From the NCBI RefSeq assembly GCF_035917335.1, contig NZ_CP109067.1, forward strand, positions 3,285,001 through 3,349,000: DNA of 64,000 bases, written 5' to 3'. Below the pieces are notes generated by a model. That model made no database searches, had not been told where the DNA came from, and was given only the letters and a program-made list of their open reading frames with translations. Shown one piece after another: positions 1 through 7,606 of the stretch; the first letter of the stretch is position 1; the number at the start of each line of letters is the position of its first letter. This stretch comes from Micromonospora sp. NBC_01813. Lineage in GTDB: Bacteria; Actinomycetota; Actinomycetes; Mycobacteriales; Micromonosporaceae. A program made the translations under genes and the position numbers.

Positions 1-555
1 TCACCGCCGACTGACCCCGGCCGCCGGGGGTGGATTCGCGTCGACGTGACGGGCCGCGGCGTAGGCCATCTGCAGGAAGTCGGAGCCGGCCACCGCTGTG
101 AAACAGGTGGCGATCAACCGGGTCGCCCGCGGCGCGAACACCAGTCCGCTGGTCATCGCCGTCGCGATCCACACCGCGAGGCAGAACGGGCAGCTGACCA
201 TCTCGCCGAAGACGTGCCGGGAATCGCCCGCGTCGTCACGCACCTCCTCGGCGATCTCGCCGGCACCCAGCGGCTTCTCGTAGCGGGTGAACGGAGCGCG
301 TAGCGGGCTGGTCACCGCATCCTTGCTGAGTAGCCGGCTCAACTTGTGGGTGGCCACGGTGATCAGCACGACGTCGCCGACACCGACCCGTGGCGGCAGC
401 CGGCGGCCGGTCAGCCGGACCGCCGCCGCGATGCCGGCGACTCCGCAGGCGTAGACCGTCAGCGCCCGCGCGTAGGCGCCGAGCGGCCGGTCGCCCGGCG
501 GCGCGTACGGCCGCGACGACCCGGCGCGGTTGCGAATCCAGTCACGTACCGCCAT
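1..555 (-). CDS. DUF1360 family membrane protein
   Basis: 184 aa with an ATG start preceded by GAGGGGG. Function unknown. The middle and C-terminal part matches the DUF1360 pattern: VATHKLSRLLSKDAVTSPLR, then an acidic stretch, then EMVSCPFCLAVWIA with paired cysteines (CPFC), and a last hydrophobic segment near residues 145-165. A hydrophobic segment near residues 30-47 adds a likely N-terminal membrane span. DUF1360 proteins are small sporulation- or membrane-associated proteins in Bacillus and actinobacteria. It is the last gene of a three-gene minus-strand run with the two following small genes. The stop codon lies at the window edge, so the gene looks complete. The family call is good; no role can be assigned. 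Confidence 0.75.
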   Translation of the reverse strand: MAVRDWIRNRAGSSRPYAPPGDRPLGAYARALTVYACGVAGIAAAVRLTGRRLPPRVGVGDVVLITVATHKLSRLLSKDAVTSPLRAPFTRYEKPLGAGEIAEEVRDDAGDSRHVFGEMVSCPFCLAVWIATAMTSGLVFAPRATRLIATCFTAVAGSDFLQMAYAAARHVDANPPPAAGVSRR

Positions 556-570
556 CTTGCGCCCCCTCGG

Positions 571-912
571 TCAGCCGGCGTTGAGGTTGTCGGTGACGGC
601 ACCGACCAGGCCGACCAGGGTCTCGTCGGCGATCCGCACCAGTTGCTCGTGCGGCAGGTCGGCGTCCAGTTCCAACCGGAGCGTCGCGCCGCCCGCCTGC
701 GCCGGATACACCCGCAGGACCGCCGACCACGGCCCGTCGGGTGCCACCCACCGGGCTTGCAGCTCGTCGCCACCGTCGACCGGTCGCGCCGTGGTCTGCC
801 GCAGCTGTGCCGGCAACCACGCGCTCCGCCGAGCCGGATCCGCCGCCGTGCCGTAGGCCACCTCGGGTGGCGCGGAAACCCCGCGTTCGGCGTACGCCGG
901 CACGCCCGTCAC
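571..912 (-). CDS. Small conserved protein, possibly SRPBCC-like
   Basis: 113 aa, GTG start overlapping the TGA of the preceding gene (GTGA), which implies translational coupling. Soluble, with no signal peptide. Alternating strands (ELQARWVAPDG, WSAVLRVYPA, ATLRLELDADLP) and a C-terminal amphipathic helix (HEQLVRIADETLVGLVGAVTDNL) resemble the end of an SRPBCC/polyketide-cyclase-like fold, but no diagnostic ligand residues can be named. Co-transcribed with the DUF1360 gene downstream. The gene is likely real; the function is unknown. Confidence 0.6.
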   Translation of the reverse strand: MTGVPAYAERGVSAPPEVAYGTAADPARRSAWLPAQLRQTTARPVDGGDELQARWVAPDGPWSAVLRVYPAQAGGATLRLELDADLPHEQLVRIADETLVGLVGAVTDNLNAG

Positions 913-1277
913 CGCCCGTCGCGCAGTCGGGCCTGATCGACCTCTCGACCCGGGTGCCGGGTGAGGTACTCGGTCTCCAGGTCGGCGGTGCGCCGCAGAT
1001 GATTGGCCAGTGCCGCGTCGGTGCCGTGCCGCAGCGTCTCCAGCCGGGTCCGGTGCAGGCTGCCCATCTCGCGGAGCAGGTCGTCGTCGGTCAGCTCGAC
1101 AGCGTCGATTCCCGGCCCGCCGCCGATCTCGTCATCGGCGGCCGGCAACCCGTCGTCTGCCTGGTCGCCGTCCCAACCGGCCATCCGCCCGCCGGACGTC
1201 GGCCAGCCGGGCCGGGGCTCGTACGGGGTGCCGGCAGCCGCTGGTGTGTAGTTTCCGTACCGTGCTGAGTCAGTCAT
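909..1277 (-). CDS. Small conserved hypothetical protein (DUF6158-like)
   Basis: 122 aa, ATG start. The first 45 residues are low complexity (Gly/Pro/Tyr). The C-terminal 70 residues form a charged helical module: GIDAVELTDDDLLREMGSLH, then RTRLETLRHGTDAALANHLR and a second helix ending at RHPGREVDQARLRDGR. This resembles the short actinomycete family I know as DUF6158 (D-D-L-x-R-E-[LM]-x-x-L-H-x-x-R), recalled from memory and not verified. It is the first gene of the three-gene minus-strand operon and overlaps the next start by four bases. No catalytic motif is visible. Confidence 0.6.
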   Translation of the reverse strand: MTDSARYGNYTPAAAGTPYEPRPGWPTSGGRMAGWDGDQADDGLPAADDEIGGGPGIDAVELTDDDLLREMGSLHRTRLETLRHGTDAALANHLRRTADLETEYLTRHPGREVDQARLRDGR

Positions 1278-1420
1278 CTCCGGCCTCCGGGGAGTCGACG
1301 AGGCGTCACCTCGGTGGGGTTCCCCCGCGGCAGCCGGTCAAACTTGCCCAGTCCGGGCCGGATCGCTGACTACGACGGCTCGTCGGAGGTGCCGATCCAC
1401 CGGCCGGTACGCTTTCGGGC

Positions 1421-1879
1421 ATGCGGCAGCTGTCGACCCCCGGGTGGATTCTGCGCCACCTCGCGGCGGTGGCGCTGGTCGCCGGTTTCCTCGCCCTTGG
1501 CTGGTGGCAGATCAGCCGGGCCGTCGCCGGCAACACCCTGAGCTGGGCGTACGCGGTCGAATGGCCAGTTTTCGCGGCTTTCGTGGTTTTCATCTGGATT
1601 CGGGAGATGCGCCAAGCGCTGCACCAGGCCGTACCGACCGACCAGGGGCCGCCGCCGGTCGACGTACCGGCGGATTCCGGGCCACCGGCGGACGTCGCGC
1701 CGGCGGAGTCCGCTCCGCGGCCGGTCGGCGCGGTGCGGATCGGTCGACCGGTCCGGGTCCGATCGGTTGCCCGTACGCCCGCCACCCAGCCGGACGACCC
1801 GGAGTTGGCCGCGTACAACCACTACCTGGCCTGGCTCAACGCCAATCCGCATGCCCGGGCCGGCGATTACCCCGGCTGA
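1421..1879 (+). CDS. Two-span membrane protein of unknown function
   Basis: 152 aa, ATG start. Two transmembrane helices near residues 13-32 ([20 protein letters not shown]) and 41-60 ([20 protein letters not shown]), then a Pro/Ala-rich linker and a short conserved tail ([20 protein letters not shown]). The architecture is common in actinobacteria directly upstream of DUF3817 genes, as here (55 bp gap), so the two products probably act together in the membrane. The helix pair has a faint resemblance to the first span of SURF1-type proteins (ALGWWQ), but the protein is far too short to be SURF1. Confidence 0.7.
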   Translation: MRQLSTPGWILRHLAAVALVAGFLALGWWQISRAVAGNTLSWAYAVEWPVFAAFVVFIWIREMRQALHQAVPTDQGPPPVDVPADSGPPADVAPAESAPRPVGAVRIGRPVRVRSVARTPATQPDDPELAAYNHYLAWLNANPHARAGDYPG

Positions 1880-1933
1880 CCGACCGGGGCACGGTGACGA
1901 CCGGGTGCGAGCCCGCACGAGAAAGGACGCGCA

Positions 1934-2344
1934 GTGTCTGGCGCACTAACCCGATACCGGCTGATCGCGTACGTGGTCGGTGTGGTGCTGATCCTGTTGA
2001 TGGTCGTCGGGATGCCGATGAAGTACCTGTTCGGTGAGGCCATCGTGGTGGAGACCATCGGCCCGGGACACGGCTTCCTGTACATGGTCTATCTGGTGGC
2101 CGCGTTCGATCTCGCCCGCCGTGCGGGTTGGTCACTCGGCCGGATTCTGACGATCATGCTCGCCGGCACGGTGCCGTTCGTGTCGTTCTGGGCGGAGCGG
2201 GTGGTGACCCGCTGGACGCGGGAGGCGATCGCGGCGCGGGAGGCGATCGACGCGCAGGCGTCGGGCCTGGACGCGGTGCTGGCGGCCGATGCGGTGCGGC
2301 CCGCGAGCGTCGAGCCACGTGACGGGGCCGGAGTCGGGTCCTGA
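1934..2344 (+). CDS. DUF3817 integral membrane protein
   Basis: 136 aa. GTG start at 1934, preceded by AAAGGA. Three to four hydrophobic segments: an N-terminal span (LIAYVVGVVLILLMVVGMPM), the conserved HGFLYMVYLVAAFDLARRAGW block around residue 45, and a third span ending in FVSFWAERV. The HG-x-L-Y and F-W-x-E-R blocks are typical of DUF3817, a small actinobacterial membrane family of unknown role. The C-terminal 35 residues are an Ala/Glu-rich cytoplasmic tail. Paired with the two-span protein upstream and followed by a convergent terminator. Confidence 0.8.
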   Translation: MSGALTRYRLIAYVVGVVLILLMVVGMPMKYLFGEAIVVETIGPGHGFLYMVYLVAAFDLARRAGWSLGRILTIMLAGTVPFVSFWAERVVTRWTREAIAAREAIDAQASGLDAVLAADAVRPASVEPRDGAGVGS

Positions 2345-2347
2345 GCC

Positions 2348-2385
2348 GTGTCGGGTCGGCTCCGGCGACGGAACCGACCCGACAC
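2348..2385. terminator. Convergent hairpin terminator
   Basis: A stem of 16 bp with one mismatch (GTGTCGGGTCGGCTCC against GGAACCGACCCGACAC) and a 6-nt loop lies between the ends of the DUF3817 gene and the facing DUF397 gene. There is no clear U-tract, as is usual for high-GC actinobacterial terminators. Confidence 0.6.
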
Positions 2386-2391
2386 GAGTGA

Positions 2392-2598
2392 TCATTCGGC
2401 CGGGCGGCCGGTCCGGGTCCGGTCCAGGCCGGCCACGAAGGCCGTCCACGCCGTACCCGAGAACTCCAGGTGCACGTCGGGGTCGGTGGAGTTGCGCACG
2501 CCGACCGCCGGTCCGATCGAGGCCACCTCGACGCAGGTCGTCGCCTCGCAACGACGGCTCTTGCGCCAGGCCAGATCGGCAGTGCTGATCACAGTCAC
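2392..2598 (-). CDS. DUF397 domain protein
   Basis: 68 aa. GTG start with a good AAGGAG seven bases upstream. Shows the DUF397 signature: LAWRKSRRCEATTCVEVASI, then VGVRNSTDPDVHLEFSGTAWTAFVAGLD. DUF397 proteins are short actinobacterial partners of DUF5753 XRE-type regulators (Scr1/Scr2-like pairs; BldB is related) and are thought to act in a toxin-antitoxin-like or developmental switch. Here the regulator lies divergently across a 296-bp gap instead of immediately upstream, an unusual arrangement for the pair. Confidence 0.85.
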   Translation of the reverse strand: MTVISTADLAWRKSRRCEATTCVEVASIGPAVGVRNSTDPDVHLEFSGTAWTAFVAGLDRTRTGRPAE

Positions 2599-2894
2599 CC
2601 AGACTCCTTAATAAGGATATATTGGTAAATTTGCCATCAGAGCACGCAGGCAATCGGGCGGACTGTATCAGCCTTCGATCTTGCGGCCGACGGTGGCGAT
2701 CATGACGTCCGGAGTCCGGAACCGCCGACGGCCCGACGCCTCGGCCGGCCCGCCGCAGGCCCACCCGCGCACCCCGGCGAACCGGTCCGCGACAAGGGCC
2801 GGCCGTCCATAGCGGACGGGCCTGACTCGGTGTAGCGTCAAGAGATGGCAACCGGCCAGGTGGCATTCTGCTAGGCACTTCCCGGAGCGTTCCC
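2599..2894. other. Divergent intergenic region
   Basis: 296 bp between the DUF397 gene and the XRE gene. The part next to DUF397 (about 2608-2645) is markedly AT-rich for this genome (TTAATAAGGATATATTGGT) and probably holds its promoter. The rest is GC-rich with no gene that can be supported. No operator repeat shared by the two genes was seen. Confidence 0.5.
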
Positions 2895-3776
2895 ATGCCT
2901 GCCCGACATCAGGGACCGACCATCGGGCGCCGCCGGCTCCGCGCCGCGCTGCGCCGGGCGCGCGAGACGGCTGACCTCACCCAGGACTACGTCGCCAAGC
3001 AGATGGACTGGTCACTGTCCAAACTCATCCGGATCGAGTCCGGGTCGGTCAGTATCTCCACCAACGACGTCAAGGCGCTGCTGGACCTCTACGGGGTACG
3101 CGATCAGCAACAGGTCCACGAGTTGGTGGAGCTGGCCCGCGCCGCCCGACGCCGGGCCTGGTGGAGCAGTTACAAGGACCGGGTGCCGGCCGCGTACGCG
3201 GCGTACATCGGGCTGGAGGCCGAGGCGTCGGCGCTGCAGTACTTCCAGCCGATCAGCTTCCCGGGGCTGCTACAGACCGAGGAGTACGCCCGGGCGTTGA
3301 TCCCCGCCGACGGCCCGCACCACGTGCCGGCCGAGGAGATCGAAGGTCGGGTACAGATCCGGCTGGCCCGCCAGCACGAGGTGCTCTACGGTGCGGACCC
3401 ACCGCAGATCGAGGTGATCCTCGACGAGGCGGCCCTGCGCCGGGTGACCGGGGGGCAACGCATCCTGCGGGAGCAACTGCGGCACGTGGCCCAGATGTGC
3501 GCCGCGCCGCACATCACCGTCCGGGTGTTGCCCTTCGCCGCCGGCAGCAACACGGTGCTCGGCCCGTTCGTCATCCTGCACTTCGCGGATCAGGCCGACG
3601 CCGACGTCGTGTACGTGGAGAGCGCCCTGGTCCAGGAGGTCATCGACCGGGGCGGTGAGGTGCGGTCCTATCAGCACGTCTTCGACCGACTGCGGGCGGA
3701 GTCGTTGTCCCCGGCGGATTCGGTCGCGATGCTGCGGGAGCTGGCCGACAGTCTCGACGACCACGACGCGGGCTGA
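2895..3776 (+). CDS. XRE-family regulator with DUF5753 ligand/partner domain
   Basis: 293 aa. The helix-turn-helix is at residues about 15-70 (LRRARETADLTQDYVAKQMD, WSLSKLIRIESGSVSIS). The DUF5753 domain fills the rest, with the hallmark motifs FPGLLQTEEYARALI near 125, LDEAALRR near 180 and ITVRVLPFAAG near 210. These actinobacterial regulators work with small DUF397 proteins and probably autoregulate. ATG start; CCGGAG lies just upstream. A hairpin overlapping its stop codon ends the transcript. The divergent DUF397 gene is the likely partner; otherwise this is an orphan regulator. Confidence 0.88.
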   Translation: MPARHQGPTIGRRRLRAALRRARETADLTQDYVAKQMDWSLSKLIRIESGSVSISTNDVKALLDLYGVRDQQQVHELVELARAARRRAWWSSYKDRVPAAYAAYIGLEAEASALQYFQPISFPGLLQTEEYARALIPADGPHHVPAEEIEGRVQIRLARQHEVLYGADPPQIEVILDEAALRRVTGGQRILREQLRHVAQMCAAPHITVRVLPFAAGSNTVLGPFVILHFADQADADVVYVESALVQEVIDRGGEVRSYQHVFDRLRAESLSPADSVAMLRELADSLDDHDAG

Positions 3777-3796
3777 TCGGCGTCGATCAGCCCGCG
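3767..3796. terminator. Hairpin overlapping a stop codon, convergent genes
   Basis: A perfect 13-bp stem (CGCGGGCTGATCG / CGATCAGCCCGCG) with a 4-nt loop. The left arm contains the TGA of the XRE gene. It is placed to end transcription from both the XRE gene and the facing DUF6232 gene. Confidence 0.6.
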
Positions 3797-3802
3797 GACC
3801 GG

Positions 3803-4519
3803 TCACGGGCCGCCGACGACTCGGCGCTGGTCGGGCACCCAGGGCTCGATGGTCACCGGGTCGGACAACCCGGCCAGCCGGCACATCTCGCGGGCGCGCA
3901 TCACCGCCCGGCTCACCTGCCCGTACTGGCGTTCCTCGTCGGTGCTGAACAAGATGACCATCAGGCCCTCGTGACGACCCCAGAGCTCGAAGGGCCGGGG
4001 TCGCAGCCGGTCGCCGATCCAGGCGCAGCAGACCGGGATGAAAGCCGCCACCAGCAGGGCCAGATAGGCTCCGGCGCTGACCTCGTGCAGGCCCCGGGTG
4101 AAGCCGATGGTCATCGCGATCCCGGCGAGCACGATGGCGGTCACGGCGACGGCACGGCCGGTGAGCCGGTCGCGAGGACCGCGTGCGGTCCGCAGCTCGG
4201 TGAGGCTGCTGATGGCGAAGCGGCGACCGGCGACGATGAACCACTCGGGCGTGACACAGATGCCGGGCTGCCGGTAGAAGGCGGGCCCCGGGTAGGAGTC
4301 GCCCAGGCCGCGCGGGTCGGCCTCGACACTGTCGGTACGCGGGGGGTACCTCAGGAAGCGGCTGTTGCGGGCCCTGGGAATCAAGGGCTGGTCGGCGCTG
4401 CGCGCGCCGCGACGCTGGTCCGGACGGGTCGTCGGGGATCCGCGTAGGGGTGGGGTCTGGCGAGTTGCACGCATGGCTGCCTCCGAAGGGCTCGCGCGGC
4501 GCTGACCTTGCGCGTCCAT
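3803..4519 (-). CDS. DUF6232 family membrane protein
   Basis: 238 aa from the ATG at 4519; a second ATG at 4474 is also possible because the first 60 residues are disordered and Arg/Pro-rich. After residue 75 comes a block typical of DUF6232 proteins: YRQPGICVTPEWFIVAGRRF followed by AISSLTELRTARGP, then two adjacent transmembrane helices (about 128-148 and 150-170) and a soluble C-terminal domain. The family often adjoins regulators in actinobacteria; its function is unknown. The DUF number is from memory; the membrane topology is seen directly. Confidence 0.68.
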   Translation of the reverse strand: MDAQGQRRASPSEAAMRATRQTPPLRGSPTTRPDQRRGARSADQPLIPRARNSRFLRYPPRTDSVEADPRGLGDSYPGPAFYRQPGICVTPEWFIVAGRRFAISSLTELRTARGPRDRLTGRAVAVTAIVLAGIAMTIGFTRGLHEVSAGAYLALLVAAFIPVCCAWIGDRLRPRPFELWGRHEGLMVILFSTDEERQYGQVSRAVMRAREMCRLAGLSDPVTIEPWVPDQRRVVGGP

Positions 4520-4950
4520 TGTGCAAACAGCGAGCTACTCGATGGAAGATGCGCAATCTGCCACCTAGCAGATCGACGTACGGCAGGGAGCATCCTGGAT
4601 GACAATAGGCGGCATATGTTCTTATTTATCCTAGTGGATGCCTACCAACAACTGCGCATTGCGACTAAAGCCGCGTATCACCCAGGGCACACCGGACCCG
4701 ACCCCGCCACCGCCGACCAACGAGCCGACCGGCCGGATCACCCCCATCTCAATCACCATAAAGCCACAAGCACCTACCCTCAGTAATCATTGACGAATAT
4801 CACCCTCCGGCAATGCCAGAATCACGATCACACCACTTTCCGGGGATAACCGTGACAGCTAAGTTAGACCTACTGGTCCGGTCGCCAGTCACCGACCGTG
4901 GTGACGCCGGCCCAGTGCCGCCGAATCACCACCCAGAGATCACACCGAGT
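4520..4950. other. Long non-coding region before the riboswitch
   Basis: About 430 bp with lower G+C than the surroundings (for example 4610-4660 and 4750-4840). One open frame at 4508-4786 shows no recognisable domain or good ribosome site and is not called. The region probably holds the promoters of the DUF6232 gene (leftward) and of the riboswitch-peptidase unit (rightward). Confidence 0.45.
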
Positions 4951-4954
4951 AACC

Positions 4955-5076
4955 TTTCGGTAATCGACAGTTGGTGACCCGGGGACCCACCGAACAGCGT
5001 TCCGGGGTGAATCCGCGCACAGCGCGGTAGGGCGACTCCTTCCCGCCCGAATCCGTCAGCTAACCCGGTAGGCGGC
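4955..5076 (+). ncRNA. Cyclic di-AMP riboswitch (ydaO-yuaA class)
   Basis: The 5' leader of the NlpC/P60 gene carries the conserved blocks of the ydaO-yuaA aptamer in order: GGGGACCCAC at 4981-4990, GGGGTGAATC at 5004-5013, GGTAGGGCGA near 5026, and ATCCGTCAGCTAACCCGGTAGGC at about 5051-5073 (quoted as motif). In actinobacteria this riboswitch sits before resuscitation-promoting factors and NlpC/P60 hydrolases and turns expression down when c-di-AMP is high. The aptamer ends about 25 nt before the TTG start, so control may act on readthrough or on ribosome access. The 5' boundary is approximate. Confidence 0.92.
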
Positions 5077-5099
5077 GATGGAAGAAGGGTCCTGTTTTC

Positions 5100-6059
5100 T
5101 TGTCATCAGCGCGGATTCTGCTGCGCACCCTCGTGCTGGCCGGCGTAACCGTCGGCTTGGCGGTACCGGCGAGCGCCGTCTCCGCCCAGCCCTCGGTCAG
5201 CGAACTGACGCAGCAGATCAACAAGGAATCCGAAGAGTTGGTGAAAGTCGTCGAGTCGTACAACCGGCTCAACGAGGAAGCCAAGGCGACCCGCGCCGCG
5301 GCCGAGGAGATCGACACCAAACTCGCCCCGCTCCAGGAGGAACTCGCCCAAGCGGAGATCGAGGTCGGGCAGATCGCGATCACCGCGTACAAGACCGGCG
5401 GGTTGAGCACCGCCAGTGCACTGCTCGACGGCACCTCCGACACCTTCGTCCACCGCCTCGGCACCCTGGACCACCTGGCCAGGGATCGCCAGCAGCGGCT
5501 CAGTAGTTTCACCGACACCCAGGTGACCTACCTGGCTGAGCAGGAGAAGCTACAGGCGGCGCTGGCCAAGCAGGACGCCCAGGTCGCGGAACTCGCCGAC
5601 CGCAAGGAAAAGATCGAAGCGGAAATCGACGAGCTGATGGAGAAGCGGGAGGATGCGTACGGGGCGGCCAGCCAGGCCGGATCGTCCTACTCCGGGCCGG
5701 TTCCGTCGGTCGCCGGTGCCGCCGGCACCGCCGTCGAGTTCGCCTACGGTGCGATCGGCAAGCCGTACGTGTGGGGTTCCAGCGGACCGAACGGCTACGA
5801 CTGCTCGGGCCTGATGCTCGCCGCCTGGCGGGCCGCCGGCAAGAGCCTGCCGCACAACGCCGCAATGCAGTGGGACCGGGTGGCGAAGATCAACCGGAGC
5901 GCTCTGCAACCAGGTGACCTGGTGTTCTACAACGGCCTTGCCCACGTCGCGCTCTACGTCGGCAACGGCCAGGTGATCCACGCTCCGACCTTCGGCCGTC
6001 CTGTCGAGCTGGCCGGCGTGGACATGATGGCACCGTACGGCTTCGGCCGGGTGACCTGA
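5100..6059 (+). CDS. Secreted C40 peptidase (NlpC/P60 cell-wall hydrolase), RipA-like
   Basis: 319 aa. TTG start chosen because GAAGAAGG lies upstream and a signal peptide follows at once (residues 1-30, cut near SAVSAQ). Residues 32-195 form a long coiled coil with the cell-separation-hydrolase pattern (LTQQINKESEELVKVVESYN). Residues 205-319 are the NlpC/P60 domain: Cys235 in YDCSGLMLAAW, His282 in AHVALYVGNG and His294 in QVIHAP form the catalytic triad. It cleaves the stem peptide of peptidoglycan outside the cell, like RipA/RipB and CwlO-type enzymes in cell separation or germination. Expression is probably set by the c-di-AMP riboswitch in its leader. Confidence 0.92.
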   Translation: MSSARILLRTLVLAGVTVGLAVPASAVSAQPSVSELTQQINKESEELVKVVESYNRLNEEAKATRAAAEEIDTKLAPLQEELAQAEIEVGQIAITAYKTGGLSTASALLDGTSDTFVHRLGTLDHLARDRQQRLSSFTDTQVTYLAEQEKLQAALAKQDAQVAELADRKEKIEAEIDELMEKREDAYGAASQAGSSYSGPVPSVAGAAGTAVEFAYGAIGKPYVWGSSGPNGYDCSGLMLAAWRAAGKSLPHNAAMQWDRVAKINRSALQPGDLVFYNGLAHVALYVGNGQVIHAPTFGRPVELAGVDMMAPYGFGRVT

Positions 6060-6080
6060 TCTCCCGGAACAACCGACGCA

Positions 6081-6125
6081 AACGAAGTGGCCCGGCATCC
6101 GTTACGGATGCCGGGCCACTTCGTT
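6081..6125. terminator. Strong bidirectional terminator hairpin
   Basis: A perfect 21-bp inverted repeat (left arm 6081-6101, right arm 6105-6125) around a 3-nt TTA loop, between the convergent peptidase and sigma factor genes. The AACGAAG outer pairs give a T-rich end (TTCGTT) on either strand. Confidence 0.9.
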
Positions 6126-6154
6126 GTCAGAGACGTCGCGGGGTGGCAGAGGTG

Positions 6155-7156
6155 TCAGGCCGCCTGCAGCCCCTCAGCGCGGGCGAGTTCCCGGAGCCGG
6201 CCCAGTGCCTGGATCTCCAGTTGCCGAATCCGCTCACGGGACAGTGAGAACCGGGAGGCGACCTCGGTCAGCGAGTGTTCCCGGCCATCCTCCAGCCCGT
6301 AGCGGGCCCGCATGATGCCGGCCGACCGGTCGTCGAGGTGGTTCAGCAGACCCTCGATCCGCTGGCGCTCGAGCCCGGTGAGCACGATGTCCTCCGGCGA
6401 CGGCGCGTCGCTGTCGGCCACCAGGTCACCGAGCTTGGTGTCTCCGTCGTCGCCGACCGGGGTGTCGAGCGACACCGTGTCCTGCGACCAGCGCACCAGC
6501 TCGTGGACCCGTTCGACCGGCACTCCGAGGGACGCGGCGATCTGCTCCGGCTCAGGATCCGAGCCCAGCTCACGGGTCAACTGGCGGGCGGTGTTCCGCA
6601 TCCGGTTGACGTCTTCGACGAGATGCACCGGCAGCCGGACGGTCCGCTCCTGTTGGGCGATGGCCCGGCTGATGGCCTGGCGGATCCACCAGGTCGCGTA
6701 GGTGGAGAACTTGAAGCCGCGCTCGTAGTCGAACTTCTCGACCGCTCGCACCAGGCCGGTGTTGCCCTCCTGGATCAGATCCAGCATCGGCATGCCGGAG
6801 CGGACGTAACGACGCGCGATCGACACCACCAGCCGCAGGTTGGCCCGGATGAACAGGTCCTTGGCCCGCTCGCCCTCGACCACCAGCCGCTCCAGCTCCT
6901 CACGGCTGACACCGGCGCGCGGCACCCCCTGCTCCAGCAGGTGCTCCGCGTAGAGGCCGGCCTCGATCGCCTTGGAGAGGTCGACTTCGCGGGCTGCGTC
7001 GAGCAGCGGCGTGCGAGAGATTTCATGCAGGTAGACGCCGACCAGGTCCCGCTCCTCGGCAACCTCGTCGGTCCGCAAAGCCATCGGCTTCTCCACGTTG
7101 CTCACGGTCCCCTCGTTGACCCCACTTGCCCTGTTACCTACGACCCGCATCTTCAT
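6155..7156 (-). CDS. Group 2 RNA polymerase sigma factor (SigB/HrdD-like)
   Basis: 333 aa from the ATG at 7156, chosen for the GGGGGGAGAGG ribosome site; the open frame extends 25 codons upstream without one. Regions in order: 1.2 (DLVGVYLHEISRTPLLDAA), 2 (RANLRLVVSIARRYV, DLIQEGNTGLVRAVEKFDY, FSTYATWWIRQAISRAI), 3 and 4 with the -35-recognition helix-turn-helix (LTEVASRFSLSRERIRQLE). It is shorter than a primary HrdB/SigA because the long acidic region 1.1 is missing, which fits the group 2 (SigB/HrdD) type used in stress or stationary phase. A SigR/SigH-type promoter lies upstream at 7238-7263. Confidence 0.9.
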   Translation of the reverse strand: MKMRVVGNRASGVNEGTVSNVEKPMALRTDEVAEERDLVGVYLHEISRTPLLDAAREVDLSKAIEAGLYAEHLLEQGVPRAGVSREELERLVVEGERAKDLFIRANLRLVVSIARRYVRSGMPMLDLIQEGNTGLVRAVEKFDYERGFKFSTYATWWIRQAISRAIAQQERTVRLPVHLVEDVNRMRNTARQLTRELGSDPEPEQIAASLGVPVERVHELVRWSQDTVSLDTPVGDDGDTKLGDLVADSDAPSPEDIVLTGLERQRIEGLLNHLDDRSAGIMRARYGLEDGREHSLTEVASRFSLSRERIRQLEIQALGRLRELARAEGLQAA

Positions 7157-7606
7157 CAGCCTCTCCCCCCGTCTCGTCTGCCTCCGGCCGACGGGCCCGT
7201 TGCGCCGGGCTTCGCCGATCGGCGCCGACACCTACACAACAGATGAGACGCGCCAGGGATTCCGTCTCGTGAGTCGAAGCTGACACGATTGCCTGAGTAA
7301 TCGCTGTGAACAGGATTGGCGTTTCCTGCCAGGCCCCTCGGTCGCCGCGTCGCGACAGGGCGGCCGACATCGCCGAACCGTCGGCGTCGGCGGCCTTCCG
7401 CAGGCCCCCAGGACACCACGACGCCCGGCGCACCGCAGCGATTCCCGTCACTGTCCCTCCTGCGATCCTCGTCACTACCGGTCCGGCACGGCGTCACCGC
7501 CGGTCCGGCACGACCAACGAATCTCGGTCCACGACCGGGAGTACGGGCCAGGCAGGGTGCACGGTTCATCACCGGTGAACAGCCAGCACGCCGACAAAGC
7601 GACAAA
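7157..7606. other. Intergenic region upstream of the sigma factor
   Basis: 450 bp. It contains the leader and the SigR-like promoter of the sigma factor gene (about 7160-7265). The remaining 340 bp, up to the end of the kinase gene at 7607, shows no gene, repeat or structured RNA that can be supported. Confidence 0.5.
7238..7263 (-). promoter_or_regulatory. SigR/SigH-type (thiol-stress ECF) promoter
   Basis: On the minus strand GGAAT is followed by exactly 18 bases and then GTT. This is the consensus (GGAAT-N18-GTT) for the redox ECF factor SigR of Streptomyces and SigH of Mycobacterium. It lies about 80 bp before the sigma factor start. hrdD of S. coelicolor and sigB of M. tuberculosis are known members of that regulon, so conserved wiring is likely. 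Confidence 0.72.

Noticed and set aside
2884-2897. GGAGCGTTCCCATG, a partial CebR-like sequence at the XRE gene start.
   Set aside because: Only about 11 of 14 matches on the minus strand and overlapping a start codon of a non-cellulolytic gene; chance match likely.
4508-4786. A 92-codon plus-strand frame in the gap before the riboswitch.
   Set aside because: No ribosome site, no domain, and it lies in the divergent promoter region of the DUF6232 gene.
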